NCBI GenBank assembly: GCA_963969495.1
Contig: OZ018326.1
Location: 4,397,444-4,461,443, forward strand
DNA: 64,000 bases
DNA from: Ceratothoa steindachneri
Taxonomy: Eukaryota > Arthropoda > Malacostraca > Isopoda > Cymothoidae
Reading direction: 5' to 3'
Shown here: positions 47,531 to 59,294 of the stretch, piece by piece
How the letters are laid out: every line of letters begins with the position of its first letter
Numbering within the stretch: the first letter of the stretch is position 1
The notes under the pieces: model-generated
Database searches by the model: none
Told to the model about the DNA's origin: nothing
The model's input: only the letters and a program-made list of their open reading frames with translations
Translations under genes and position numbers: made by a program

Positions 47531-48600
47531 AAGCAAACGGACCTCTACCTACCGACCTAATGAGATATAGAGGCACCCATGAATAGACTCACGCGCGTTT
47601 AATAACGCTGCCATTGCTGTAGTCTTCATCAGTATATGTATCAAACATAGATTTTTACCTAACATTATATAATTTACAAAAATGGGTTGTATATATGCAT
47701 TAATATCTTAACATAAGAATATGTTTTAGGACCAATCAGAAGTGATAAATATTATACAGCTTGAATAATTTTTAGATCACAAAGAAAATAATAACAGATT
47801 TTAACATAACAATATTTATCTTTGTCAATCAAATTTGAGCAATTTTATCTGGGGAAATACAAGCGAATACAAAAATTAAATGATCCCCGGACGCATGGCA
47901 GATATTCAAATTTTTTCTACTTAAGATTTTTAAACAAGGAATCCACACCTTCAAAATTTCGAAGCGAGATTCAACGTTTTTTCGGAAGAAGAAAGATTCT
48001 GAAGAGACAGCAACTGTCATAAAGGACTTTGACTCGACAGAGTTAAAGGACGAATCTTTCCTTCTTATCCACCCTATTTGGCGCAAGTTGACTCGGCAAA
48101 ATAAGTCTCCTTGGTACTTTCTCGAGCCGGAGCCTTATCTGAAACGGGCGGCTAAATCAGCACGGGCTAAAGCTTATCCCGGGAGGTATAGACTCGTGTG
48201 AGCGGCGGCCTCGAGATAGAGGGGAGAAAAAACTGCTAGGGCTAGGTGATAGCTAGGTAGGCAGGGCTATTGACTCGCCAGCTGAATATGCCGGGAAGAT
48301 AACAGGATATAGCAGCAGCCTTAATCAATTTATCTACCTCTAGCCTCTCTCTCTTTTCCTTTCCACCTTTTTAGTCGATGAAGAAATCCAAGAAAAAGAA
48401 AATTGGCTAATACATCAACTGACTCGTACAAAGGGGTCCCTTTGCGCCTCAGGAAGAGCACGCCATCTCCCGTTGGGACCGCTCCATTTAAAATCATATA
48501 CGGGGAACTAGGCGTGGTTCTGGTTTGTCTATTGTACTACTTAAACTCTTATCTTACCATTTTTCACAATGACAAAGAAGTAGACAAGCTTCTTTTTGAA
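47531..48600. other. No gene recognised
   Basis: 47829-48086 is open on both strands without motif. 48090-48260 is GC-richer and may be part of a retroelement, but I cannot assign it. Confidence 0.35.
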
Positions 48601-48609
48601 CAATCCTAT

Positions 48610-49080
48610 CTTTGCTAGAAGCAATCGGTCTGGAGACCAAAATTCATCTGCAAATTGAGGCCCCAAAAGCTGCCTATTCTCGGCAAATAGATTCATGGAT
48701 TAGCAAAAACAGGGCCGACGAATAAGAACAGGAAATCAAGCGAGCTCAGAGCTGGGCTATAGTTAAGGAGGTAATAAAGTTCACTAACCGCGACAATAGC
48801 ACAGAATTTACTCATGTAATAAAGGTTATCTTCCTGGAGACTGATATGGCAAAAAAGGCAAAGTAGACAAGTGTGTTAGCGTTTCACTTAAAAATTACAC
48901 CCAAACAAATAAAAAGTAATGACATCGTCAGAGTTCAAACGTGTATTTTCTGCTTCACGTTAGAAAGGCACATAACGAGAGACTGCTCTTTTGAAAGACA
49001 TCAGATGCTATTTAGAATGTAGGAGCAAAACACATACGTGGCGCAGGTGTGAATCGCAAACTAGGAAGTGCTTGGACCGC
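48610..49080 (+). pseudogene. Possible retroelement gag with zinc knuckle remnant
   Basis: The plus frame from about 48930 reads 'VQTCIFCFTLERHITRDCSF', a C-x2-C-x5-H-x4-C pattern like a retroelement CCHC knuckle (spacing one residue off the classic C-x2-C-x4-H-x4-C). It is followed by 'ERHQMLFRM', as in BEL/Pao gags where 'R---L' follows the first knuckle. The preceding 300 bases give charged helical peptides. The second knuckle is not recognisable. This is a weak call. Confidence 0.3.
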
Positions 49081-49234
49081 AACGGTAGTCAACGTACCAT
49101 GTCGATGGCATGCTTGAGGAAAAGCCAATTTATCGAAAAAAAAGAAAGAAGAAAAGAAGAATGGGGGAAAAAAACCACAACCACACTTTCGCCATCACAA
49201 AACATAACAGAGTGGCACGTGAGAAAAGCAATGA

Positions 49235-50337
49235 TATAAAAATTACTCACAGGAGAATGAAAAGATGAATCCAAGCACTTTGGAACTATATTTGCAAGTT
49301 CATTTTCAAGGAATAGCATGAAAATGGAGAAGACAACCTTACATAGGGAACAAAGATACGAAGGGAACGCCTAATATATAGTACAGACCAATTGAAAAAA
49401 CGAAAAACAAGACAGAAACATACCAAGAAAAAGAACAATAGGCAACTAACTACAGACATGTACATCCCTAAAAAGATATACACACAACAACGCAGTGTAT
49501 TTGAATGGAATTGGTGGGTGAAAAAAACAACATTTCAAACGATTATCATTAGAACGAAAAAATTAAGCGCTAATAGTTAATCCACGAACATAGCAGAGAC
49601 ACGTGGTGGGGGCGGAAATGCGAATGATATTACACTAATACAGAGTGACAACAGGCTGCATTATTAAGTTATTTCATTTAGTACATGTTTTTTTAATACA
49701 AGGTAGAGTTTATGCACGCCAGGGGAAATGTTTATATTGGGTAAGATGCCAATTAAGCAACACTCAACAATATTTAATTTTCTGAAATCAGCGGAATGAT
49801 AAAGGAATTTTGCAGAGTTCCAGTCAATGAGGTGGTTATTTTTTGATAAATGTAAAAATAAAGCGCTGTTTAGTTCACCTCTTGTAATATTATACTTATG
49901 TTGGTAAATTCTAGTAGATAAAGATTTATTAGTGTAATATCATTCGCAATCACTTCCCAGCACGTGTCTCTAACAAGATTATGGATTAAGTATTAGCCCT
50001 AAATGTTTTCGTTCTAATGATAATCCTTTAAAATGTTTTTTGTTTTTTTGACCCATCCCATTCCATTCATATACACGGCATTGTTGTGTGTATATCGTTT
50101 TAGGGATGCATATGTCTGTTATTAGCTGCCTATTGTGCTTTTTATTAATATTTTTCTCTCTTGTTTTGGTGTTTTTCCATTGGTTTGTACTATGTGATGG
50201 GCGTTCCCTTCGTAACTTTGTACCCTATTTAATGTGGTTTTCTCGATTTCACGCTATTCCTTGAAAATGAATTTGTAAATATTGTTCCAAAGTGCTTAGA
50301 TTCATCTTTTTATTTTCCTGTGGGTTAATTTTCCTAT
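49235..50337. mobile_element. Foldback element with about 406-bp arms
   Basis: Arm A 49235-49640 pairs with arm B 49928-50337; the spacer is 287 bases. Shared marks are AAAAGATGAATC, CACTTTGGAAC, TTCATTTTCAAGGAATAGC, GAAGGGAACGCC, GATATACACACAACAA, GATTATCATTAGAACGAAAA, GAGACACGTG and GCGAATGATATTACACTAATA. By eye identity is about 80 percent. A third copy of the arm is at 14060-14304. The right end meets a (TA)n array. I see no coding capacity. Confidence 0.9.
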
Positions 50338-50340
50338 ATT

Positions 50341-50397
<57 letters not shown>
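50341..50397. repeat. (TA)n microsatellite
   Basis: About 57 bases with one C interruption, directly after the foldback arm. Confidence 0.97.
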
Positions 50398-50399
<2 letters not shown>

Positions 50400-51879
50400 G
50401 ACACCCCACACCTGACACTAATTTTATGTATGTCCGGATCGACGCCGTTATACGCACACAGGCTTACTAGCCGTCAGAAATTAAGGATCGACCTGGGGAT
50501 AGATCTAACAGTGATTTAAATACACAGTTGCTAGGTTAAAGAATATCCAAACACCTCTACAAAAATATACTTTAAGAGCACTGAAGATTACATATACATA
50601 TAGGGCAAGTTAAATGGCAATGCAATTAAATATTGACGGTTTACTGCTAAGATTATTAACACTATCAATTAAATTGAACTGAGGGATAATCAATTAAGTA
50701 ATGATTTTACAATTATGCAAGTTCTAGAGCAAAGGGGATCCTTGAGGTTCGACGCAGTAAAGGTAGGAGAAACGTGATGAAGCGGGGATCAAAGCCCTTT
50801 TACCTTGATGTGCAGCGAGTAGAAGCAGGTAGATTATTTGGACCTTGAACTTGTGGGCGTCTGACGAAATGCTCAATTCAACTTCGGTAAACTGAAGTTG
50901 GGAGGGTATGGGGCAATTATCCTTACGAAGCAAACTGAGGGCTGCTTCGGGGATGGCTTTTCAGATCCTTAAAACCAGAAGACTCGTGAGAAGTGTTGTA
51001 GCGTTCCTAATAATCTCCCCGAACAACACTGAGTGACGACTATCTCTTCTATGGTTCTTCGAAAATCACTCAATTTTTCTCTGAACGAGAATCTAGTCCA
51101 TTCCCTCTCGACTACGAAGACGTTACGAATAACGTACTGGACGGCGGCTTCAGACACAATCTGCATGTGAATTCTGAACTGTCTCATATATACCCCGAAA
51201 TTACTTAGACGGAGACAGTGATTCATCGCCAACCGTCTTCCTTAATTGCCTTGGGTTGCGATAAGGTTCTATAGAGCGAAGTCCCGATGCCAACTTAATG
51301 GTCTTTCCATTGTTCTCATTTTTGAAGTATATAGGGCAGACGGATTTAGAGCGGTCAGCAGCGAACTGGCAAAGTCACCTAGGGGGTCTGAGATTCCTTC
51401 TCTCTCTCATTCTTCCACAGAGCGGGTGAGAAAACAGCGTATAACATCACATTGATAGATACATAAGAAGTACTTTTTTGGCACACTTATTATCTGACAG
51501 CATCTTAACATACGCAAACGGCATCGATATTCTCAAAACTACATACAACTATGCTCAAAGTGTGTCTATGCATTATGCCATATTCATCAAAACAATACAA
51601 TAATAATACACTTATATACAATCTCTTTGCAATTATTTCCCATCCTTTTTAGATTGTCTATGTACTTTCATGCCTCTTCCCCTTTCAATAAATCTTTCGC
51701 TGCAATATTGCCTACACAAGAATTAGAAATACAAAAATAAGAGATCCCTGGCAAACGGATAGTCGTTGTTTTCAGGGCCGTTACAATGCTTTATAAGGTT
51801 TCTATGATGCTCATATTCTAGGGTTTAACAAGGAGCCTATGCTGCCTTGCAACGCCTATTCCTTATAAGTTACATGAAC
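50398..51879. other. No gene recognised; GC-richer patch
   Basis: 50730-51450 is richer in GC than its flanks and has moderately long frames (minus 51232-50969 and 50933-50724; plus 51246-51455) without motifs I know. It could be an LTR or a decayed exon. The remainder is AT-rich. Confidence 0.35.
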
Positions 51880-53685
51880 GAAAACTATATTATTACTTTT
51901 TAAAGATATATAACAATACTATTTAACATCCCAATTTATATGAGTATATAGTGTCCAGATATATTCTTTACGCAAGGAGTTATTCTTATTAAAGAAGACC
52001 GCTATATCTTTTATTCTAGATTATTCGTATACATGTACCAATTACAAGCCTTTACACAATTCAGATGACACTCATCTGTGAGGCTTCATACTAGATCTAT
52101 TTCGCCTTGCAATGGATGCTATAAGGCTTGCGTGGGTGTACCAGAACACCTGACTTTTAGCTGTAATTAACTTAGGCATACTGAGTTAGCCTTTAAATTA
52201 ATGTATATATGGATTTAGTAAACCAACAGGAATTAACGGTATATATACAAATAACCAACTTTGTACATTATTGAATTAATAGGACATCTATCCTTCTCAC
52301 ACCACCGGACATATAGAAAGAATACTGAATTTGGGCAGTTAAATTGATCATCGTGGAACACAGCACTTTCTACGCTTGTTATTAATAAGTTTAAAAACTC
52401 TACCCGTTTGTCTGGCATCATCTCGTTCCAGTGTTGATTGTAGTAGTCCGGCCTGTAGAAATTCGTCCTTTCATTATCCTTACAACAGCTCCTTGAAAAG
52501 GGTAGGCCAAAGGTGATTGAGATAGCCAAGACCTCTTCTTTCTGGGTTTAGGGGACGTTATTCTTGTTGGCGACTCTCGTATCCCTTCGTCCTACTTGGC
52601 GCCAGACCACTGTAAGAGCCGCCTGAGGCCGCTAGACGTCTCCAAAGGAAATGAAGCCAATACGTGAAAAGGTTTAGCCTTCTCTTTTCAACTTTCGGAG
52701 AAGTGAAATTGGACCTCCACACTTCTGAAACAACCTATGACTGCTCTTTCATTGAAGATGGGTGGCTTGATATTGAGCGCATTCACCAAGGCTACTTCAC
52801 CTTGTCTTGTCTGATAATTGCTTGATGCGTCGATTTCTTCTATGCCTTCCCTCTCCGGTTAAAAACGAGGGTTATCCAGTTTCAAGGCAGTCATTGGCAC
52901 CAGTTTGAAGGGTAATCGGTAGGTCACGAAAGTTACTTTCCGGGTGACTAGTAGTCTACATATATGTATATACTCACGCAAAGTATTAAATTCTTGAGCG
53001 ACAAGACTTTGTAAACTTAAAGGGGTTCCGTAAACGCTAATACGTATATAACAATACCTAATGACAATTATAATGTATAATTCTTAACTCTCTATTCCTC
53101 TCATTGCTCGCCTATATATACAGTTTCATTTCCAGTGGGGCGTGTTCTAGATTTGACTCCAGGACAAATCGGTCGTCGAGGCTCATTAGTTCCACCCCGT
53201 AAGGGCTGAGTTTTGGACGGCTGTGTATAAAATTTACTTACATGCTCCAGCAAGTTTAGCTAACCTAGGTTCCGAATGTACAGAACTGTGTTATAATTTC
53301 CTTTGGTTGGACTTTGTGTTTACTTCGGTGTTCAGTAGACTTCCGTCTTCTGAAAATTTTTTCCTGAGACGTAAATTGTGTGTTTATTCGTTTCTTCTTG
53401 CTGACTTAGGTATCTTGACATTTTATCCCTTTTCTCGCGTTCGCCCTCTTTGTATTTCCCGCGCGTTGGGATTTAATGAGACCGACCCGCGTCCATTTTG
53501 TGCAGTTTCTTGCTGGGCCTATTGAATCGTGCAACTTGGTGCTACTATCCTACCTATTACATGAACCGATCACTACAAGGTCACGGAAGCAGAGATCGAG
53601 AATATAAACAAATATGAGCCCAATTGCCAGATCCGCACAAACGCGGATAAGTTTTTTATCATACTTATAGAAAGACGCAATACGC
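51880..53685 (-). repeat. Large inverted repeat, right arm
   Basis: Reverse complement of 44735-46580. The minus frame 52529-52233 (98 codons) includes the 65-residue stretch also found at 46026-46223 with only two differences. The plus frame 53223-53525 includes the peptide found at 45118-44909. Around 52740-52800 this arm has a few dozen bases absent from the other. Confidence 0.92.
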
Positions 53686-53789
53686 AATATAGTCGAAGTA
53701 AATCTGGGCCCGTGCTAAAAGTAGCCAAATTTGTTTAATTCTTCTGTCTTTGTCTGTCGGAATTTCTAAATTATTTCTCTTTCTTTCTC

Positions 53790-53791
<2 letters not shown>

Positions 53792-53842
<51 letters not shown>
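53792..53842. repeat. (TA)n microsatellite
   Basis: Left neighbour of the next foldback. Confidence 0.96.
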
Positions 53843-53844
<2 letters not shown>

Positions 53845-54000
53845 TAAGGTCCAAAAAAATAAAAACTGGTAACACAAACCAGAAAAACGCATTGGAAATT
53901 AATAACGTGGTCCATTAAAGCTGTAATGGACGACGTAATTATCTTCCTTAGCGTTTTTTAGGGCTGTGTTACCAGTTTTCATTTCTTTGGGCCTTTAAAT
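53841..54000. mobile_element. Foldback hairpin element, 76-bp arms
   Basis: Arms 53841-53916 and 53925-54000 pair through 'AAACTGGTAACACA' and 'CGTGGTCCATT'/'AATGGACGACG', with an 8-base loop AAAGCTGT. It is MITE-like, 160 bases long, with (TA)n arrays on both sides. Confidence 0.92.
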
Positions 54001-54036
54001 ACATTTATTATATATCACGCTTTCATGTAATTTTCG

Positions 54037-54037
<1 letters not shown>

Positions 54038-54093
<56 letters not shown>
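54038..54093. repeat. (TA)n microsatellite
   Basis: Right neighbour of the foldback hairpin, about 56 bases. Confidence 0.97.
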
Positions 54094-54102
<9 letters not shown>

Positions 54103-54315
54103 CATATAATTACAAGATCTTTTATTTTTCCCTATATACACTAAAATATTTGTTACTTTTGTAGGTATACTTTGTTTCTCTAAATTCATTGTGGAATTTG
54201 AAAAGTTATATTATTTTGTGGAAACCAAATAATAAGACAACAAAAAATAAAAGTGCGAAACAACTAAAAAGGGTTTCGTGCTCTCACTTAACCTCATTTA
54301 TGACCTCTCTCCCTT

Positions 54316-54480
54316 AAAAACTTTTCAATAATTCTCGAACTAAACTTGGGAAGACCTTGCCAATTATTTCATTTGAAACAGAATGTAAAACAACATAAAT
54401 CTTTCAAATATCCTTAGAATTGGACTAATAGTTACGATGTTTTTACCGGAACAAACAAAAGCAAAACAGGGAATGACCTA
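54316..54480 (+). repeat. Satellite unit, locus 3
   Basis: A little over one unit of the ~127-bp satellite, same sense as locus 2 ('AACTTGGGAAGACCTTGCCA', 'GAATGTAAAACAACATAA'). It runs into a (CCTG)n microsatellite where the other loci have 'ACCTACCGACC'. Confidence 0.88.
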
Positions 54481-54493
54481 CATCCCTGACCTG

Positions 54494-54562
54494 CCTGCCT
54501 GTCTGCCTGCCTGTCTGCCTGCCTGTCTGCCTGCCTGCCTGCCTGCTGCCTGCCGCCTGCCT
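54494..54562. repeat. (CCTG/TCTG)n microsatellite
   Basis: Tetranucleotide repeat of CCTG with TCTG variants, directly after the satellite unit. Confidence 0.95.
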
Positions 54563-57500
54563 CATCTAATATCATTCAAAGGTGTTAGATACTGTAACCA
54601 GGGAGAAAATTGTTTTTATCCTCCTCTTTCTCTCAAAATATGTATATAAAATATTTTGACAAAAGAATTCTCGAACTTTGTCATAGTGAGAAGTACGATC
54701 TTGCTGAAAATTTACTTTTTTTTTAATAAATTTATTAGTACAAAATGTTCCATCATTGTGCGAATAAAATGGGCGAATCACTCGTTCTTGTACGAGACCA
54801 AACCACTTATTAAATTTCGGGTTATTTCTCTCATGATCAACATAGGCATATGTATATTTGCTCCCTCCCCCGTAAAATTACATTATATCGATGGACATAC
54901 TTCGAAACAAGAAAAGTACATTAGCAACAATATGATGTAAATTAATGTTCAGTATTATCAATTTCAGCAGCAAATTTATAACTTATACTGTGATCAGCTA
55001 CTTCAGTGCATCTAACACCTGAGGTTTATAAGCTGTAAAGTACAAATCCTTTTGCACGATTGTATGACCGATGATTTTGCATTTACTTATTGTCGGGCAT
55101 CAGGCGGGTAATTTCCTTCGATTTGGAAGAAAAATTGTTTAATATGCTTAAATGGAATCGTCCCTAACAGTAGGGCTAATAGAACGTGTTTTTTCCAGTA
55201 AACTTTTCATTTAACTCTTTATTCTAAAAGTAAATGTTTCTTAAATGTGGGGATTCTTAGTTAAACACGAGTTCGTAGTTCCTTCGCATATGATTCAGTG
55301 AATCAAATTTTGCAAGCCAGAAAATAAACTGCACCACCGACATCTTACTGGAATGCTCATCATTTGCGTTAAATTAGCTAAGATTATCCTAGACAAACTA
55401 CGAGGTAAATGTTATGCTTATTCATCAATAACTACAAGATTTAAATTTGAGGAATTGTTCTTAAATTTTATTTTGGTTCCAATAATTTACATGTTCTTTG
55501 CAATAATATAGCTATTTAAAAATCAATATAATTTTATGTAGACAGGGAATGTAAATGTCATCTTAATAAGTACTCATTTCCGGCAGAGGAACTGGTGCAT
55601 GTTTCGTCTCTAAAGGCCGAAAGTAAAATACACCACATCGCAAAACCATTTTACTAAGCATTTCGAATTTTCCAAAATTACTGGCTTTATCTGCAGGAAA
55701 TAGGTACCAATAAGAGATATGAAAATTCATTGGAATTATGAAACATTTAACGGCGATTATTACAGTTAAGTGTTCCTCAATAGGCCTAAACATCTAGTAA
55801 AAGTTCTTACCATAGAAATTCTACATTTTATTCCAAACTATTGCGATTTTGTTCATTTTTCTCAATATTGGTGGGAAAACAGAGTCGCAGGGAGAAATGG
55901 AAGTATATGCTCTTACAGTGGCTTCTTTACGTTAGAGTTAATGGCGAAGCCTAGGTTAAGTAAGCTAATAGTAGATTGTAGATATAAAAAATACAATCGT
56001 AAACTTAAACGTATTTCAAAAGACTAAATTTAACTTTAAAAATAAACGAACAATCAAATTACAATTTTCTAATAAAACTAATAACTTAAGAAATAAAAAA
56101 ATATACGCAGTAAATAAAACCCACAGCCCAAATTACTTGACTACGCCTTCCTAGAATAACAAACAAATCATAACTATGAAATAAATAAATTCAAAACAAA
56201 TAATAAACAAAATTCGCTACCAATACAGTGCAGGAAGCATACCCGGGGAATGCTCTTCCTACATTCCGTACAAATGACTGTAACTAATCGACATAACTAA
56301 TAGGCCTACTTGTTATGTTTCTTGGGCTATTTTTATTTAACTTACTCCGGGGTAGAATGGGCGGGGTCTCCCACTCGTTAAGGAATGTTATATATTACAA
56401 TTTTTGGTTAAAACTTAATTTGCTAGAATAGAATTATTGCTTGAATTTTTCACATGAAATAAAATAAAGTAATATGAAACATTTTCTCCTAAATAACTTA
56501 ACTGAACAAATTTCCTCCCGCCATTTCTGTTACCTTTGAGAAACCCTTAATAAATCGGGAAATTCCAGTTATTCAGCAGGTATTAAAACTTTTTCATTTA
56601 GCTAATGCTTAAAGCCCTCGGGGTACATCCAGATCCCCCCCCCCAAAGAATAATTCCATTAAGCCTTGTAGGTAATCTTCCAAGAAAGGAAGATTGAATA
56701 ACTTAGCGGAATAATAATTGGACGTAAGTAAAAATAATATTATAAAGTTTATAAATGCAATTATACTTTTTGAAAGTAGTGGTAATTTGAGGCACAACGT
56801 AGAATATAATCAACTAAGAAAAAAAGGAAATAAAAAAGTTTTTATTCAATATTTAGCAATATTTAGCAATTATAATTAATAGTCCATTACGTCCAAAACA
56901 CAAATCTCTTAATTCTCCTCAAATTTAATTCTCCTTCACTTGAGCACATACAGAAACCACACATGTACAATATATATTGTGTCCCACTAAAAAGCTAACT
57001 GAAATTTAAATGATAAAAGATTGAAAATATAAAGAATGTTGCCTCAATCGATGTTGTTTACCAATTAAAGAAATGATTAACATTATGAAAGAAAATAGGA
57101 AAACAAAGAACTATAACGACTTGATACACCAAAAGAAGCGCTAAACGAACTCCTACTTATTTTCTGTACAAGAACACCATTCATATCTAAAGGAAGAACT
57201 TCCCTCAAAAAGGATAGGGTCACTATGTGTAAAACAACTTGGATCATCGCTAGTTAAGTTCTAAGAGATAGAAATAGGAAATAAATTATTAAAGGAAAAT
57301 AACAAGTTTAACACAGAATTAATTAGCATTATGACAGTTTGAAAAAATTAAGAATCTTAAACATATGCCCCTTTTCATTGATCACATGCAAAGAAATCAG
57401 CGTACTAAAATCTTAATATGTAAACATAAACAAAAAAACTTTCCACTTCTTAGAAATTAAATGTTATATGCAAAATAATGGAAAAGATAATGCAGAAATA

Positions 57501-58199
57501 TTGACGAAATAAACCGACAAAGTAGTTACATAAACTTTATCTTCTAATCTCCACAAAAATAAGAACTTTGCATAATTAAATCAGTAATTTACGTTGCATT
57601 CACAGAGTTTTCAACGTGAGCATTATTTGGCGAAGAAATGAAAATTATAAAAAGAAGTTAAAGGACGACTTTCCACAATATTTTATGGAAAAAACTATCT
57701 ATAAAAATATAAATGCGATATAGAAAAGAAACTACAAAAAGAAAAAACCTGAATAACTTTGTTTATTTTTAATCAGAGAACGTACCAAAACTTGAAAAAT
57801 ATCATCATTTAGAAAATTAATGACAGCAAATATAGTAGTTAAAAGCGATAATACACAAATTAAGATCGAGTGTTATTATAAAAATTTAAAATTAGCCAAT
57901 TAATTTAAAATAGAAAAAGAAGCGAAATTTAGTCACTTAGTATACCAATTTAAATATAATTGAGAAGATTGTAGTTCTTTATATATTGATTATACCACTA
58001 ACAGCCTAAAACCTACTGCCTATCAACAGCATTATGAAGCGAAAAAAATTCAAGACCATCTTAAAATCAATCCCAAAAAAGAAAGAAAATATAGACTCTC
58101 CAACATAAAAAAAGAAGAATTTAAAAAGAAAAGAATCGGCCGAACAAAGTCCCCCTGCGAAAGAGAGCTAAAGAAATCTGAGAGAAGATCTTCACTAGA
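54563..58199. other. AT-rich DNA, nothing recognised
   Basis: Short chance frames only, up to 94 codons. From about 56800 the plus strand becomes very A-rich and purine-rich up to the LINE endonuclease, so 57.6-58.2 kb may be a decayed LINE 5' region or ORF1, but no motif is visible. Confidence 0.4.
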
Positions 58200-58660
58200 A
58201 CAATAAGATACAAAATGGAAAGGAGAAGAAAGCTTAAAATAGTAAGTCACAATGTGTCAGGTCCAGATGCAAAAAGGCACTCGCATGTAATTCATACTTC
58301 AACCTTGACCCTGAGGTCATCCTACTAAATGAAATCAACATCAATCCGGAAATAAATCCCACAAAAATCTTGAATTATACTGAAATCAACAAGACAACAG
58401 AAGACATAATCTACGACGGTATAGCGATAGCCATCCGAAATGGCATAAAATTGACGAGATTGAAAGCATTAGATGAGGCCTATTTAGCCATCAAAGTAAA
58501 GACTGGAACAGGAGATATAATAATTTTGGCAGGGGGCCTAACCCCCAAGGAGAGGGTATGTGCCTATACTATCGTACATGCATCACACATATCCAAAGAA
58601 GAAAAGGTGCCTGATGAAAGCACATGTATTCTCTTAATCACGATATATCTTTCTTGATAA
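58200..58660 (+). pseudogene. LINE endonuclease (APE-like) fragment
   Basis: The plus strand reads 'LKIVSHNVSG' near 58233 (the N-terminal 'N-N(V)-G' of AP-like endonucleases). After a frameshift, 'DPEVILLNEININP' is near 58310 (the 'LNET' catalytic Glu block), then in frame 58370-58657 'DGIAIAIRNGIKLTRL' and 'AIKVKTGTGDIIILAGGLTP' (the 'G-AIA-----', '-IE--T--G-I-I----Y-PP' blocks). It breaks off before the 'GDFN' block. The RT at 63.3 kb could be the 3' part of the same family, 4.6 kb away. Confidence 0.75.
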
Positions 58661-59294
58661 TACTGCTTCAATTCAAAATGGCGATTGTAATATAAATATC
58701 TTTATTGGGTCATATTCTGACAGGTTTTAAGATATGTGAGGAAATAGTAATTGTAAATGACTATGGACATGTAAAAAGATTTTTGTTAACTGTAACTGGC
58801 AAAAGATCCGACCTGTGGATCTGGTAAGATGAAAGAATTTAAGAAGAAGATAGTAAAGTAATGGACAGTTGTCTACTATACATTGAAACTATGAAAAGGA
58901 GAAATTCTTTAATAGTCAATCCTTACATTTTCCTAATGATGATAATCTTTAATCTATGCTATCTATGATGGGGAGAATGAAAAATAGGACACTACAAGAA
59001 TAGCGGAGCAAGAGCCCCTGTTTTTAACGGTTCAGTCACCCTCTTCCCATTAATGCAATTTCTAGACTGCCTCCTCACGTTGAGGAAGAAGATAAGAAAG
59101 TTACGAATTTATGTTTCAGCTGATAAGAATGCCAAGTTTGTTTATAAGGAGATTTTCCAATACTACACCTCAGATTTGTGCAATCGTTAGCCACCTGATA
59201 CGTAGGAAAAACATATTACAGATAGAACTAGTATATAATATTATATTTACAGACGATTTTATCATGCCATCCTCTTTATAAAGCTTCATAAACA
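58661..59294. other. No recognised feature
   Basis: AT-rich; no motif. Confidence 0.4.

Noticed and set aside
49089..49580. Short frames on both strands in the foldback arms
   Set aside because: They differ between the arm copies and show no conserved protein; the conserved unit is the DNA arm itself.
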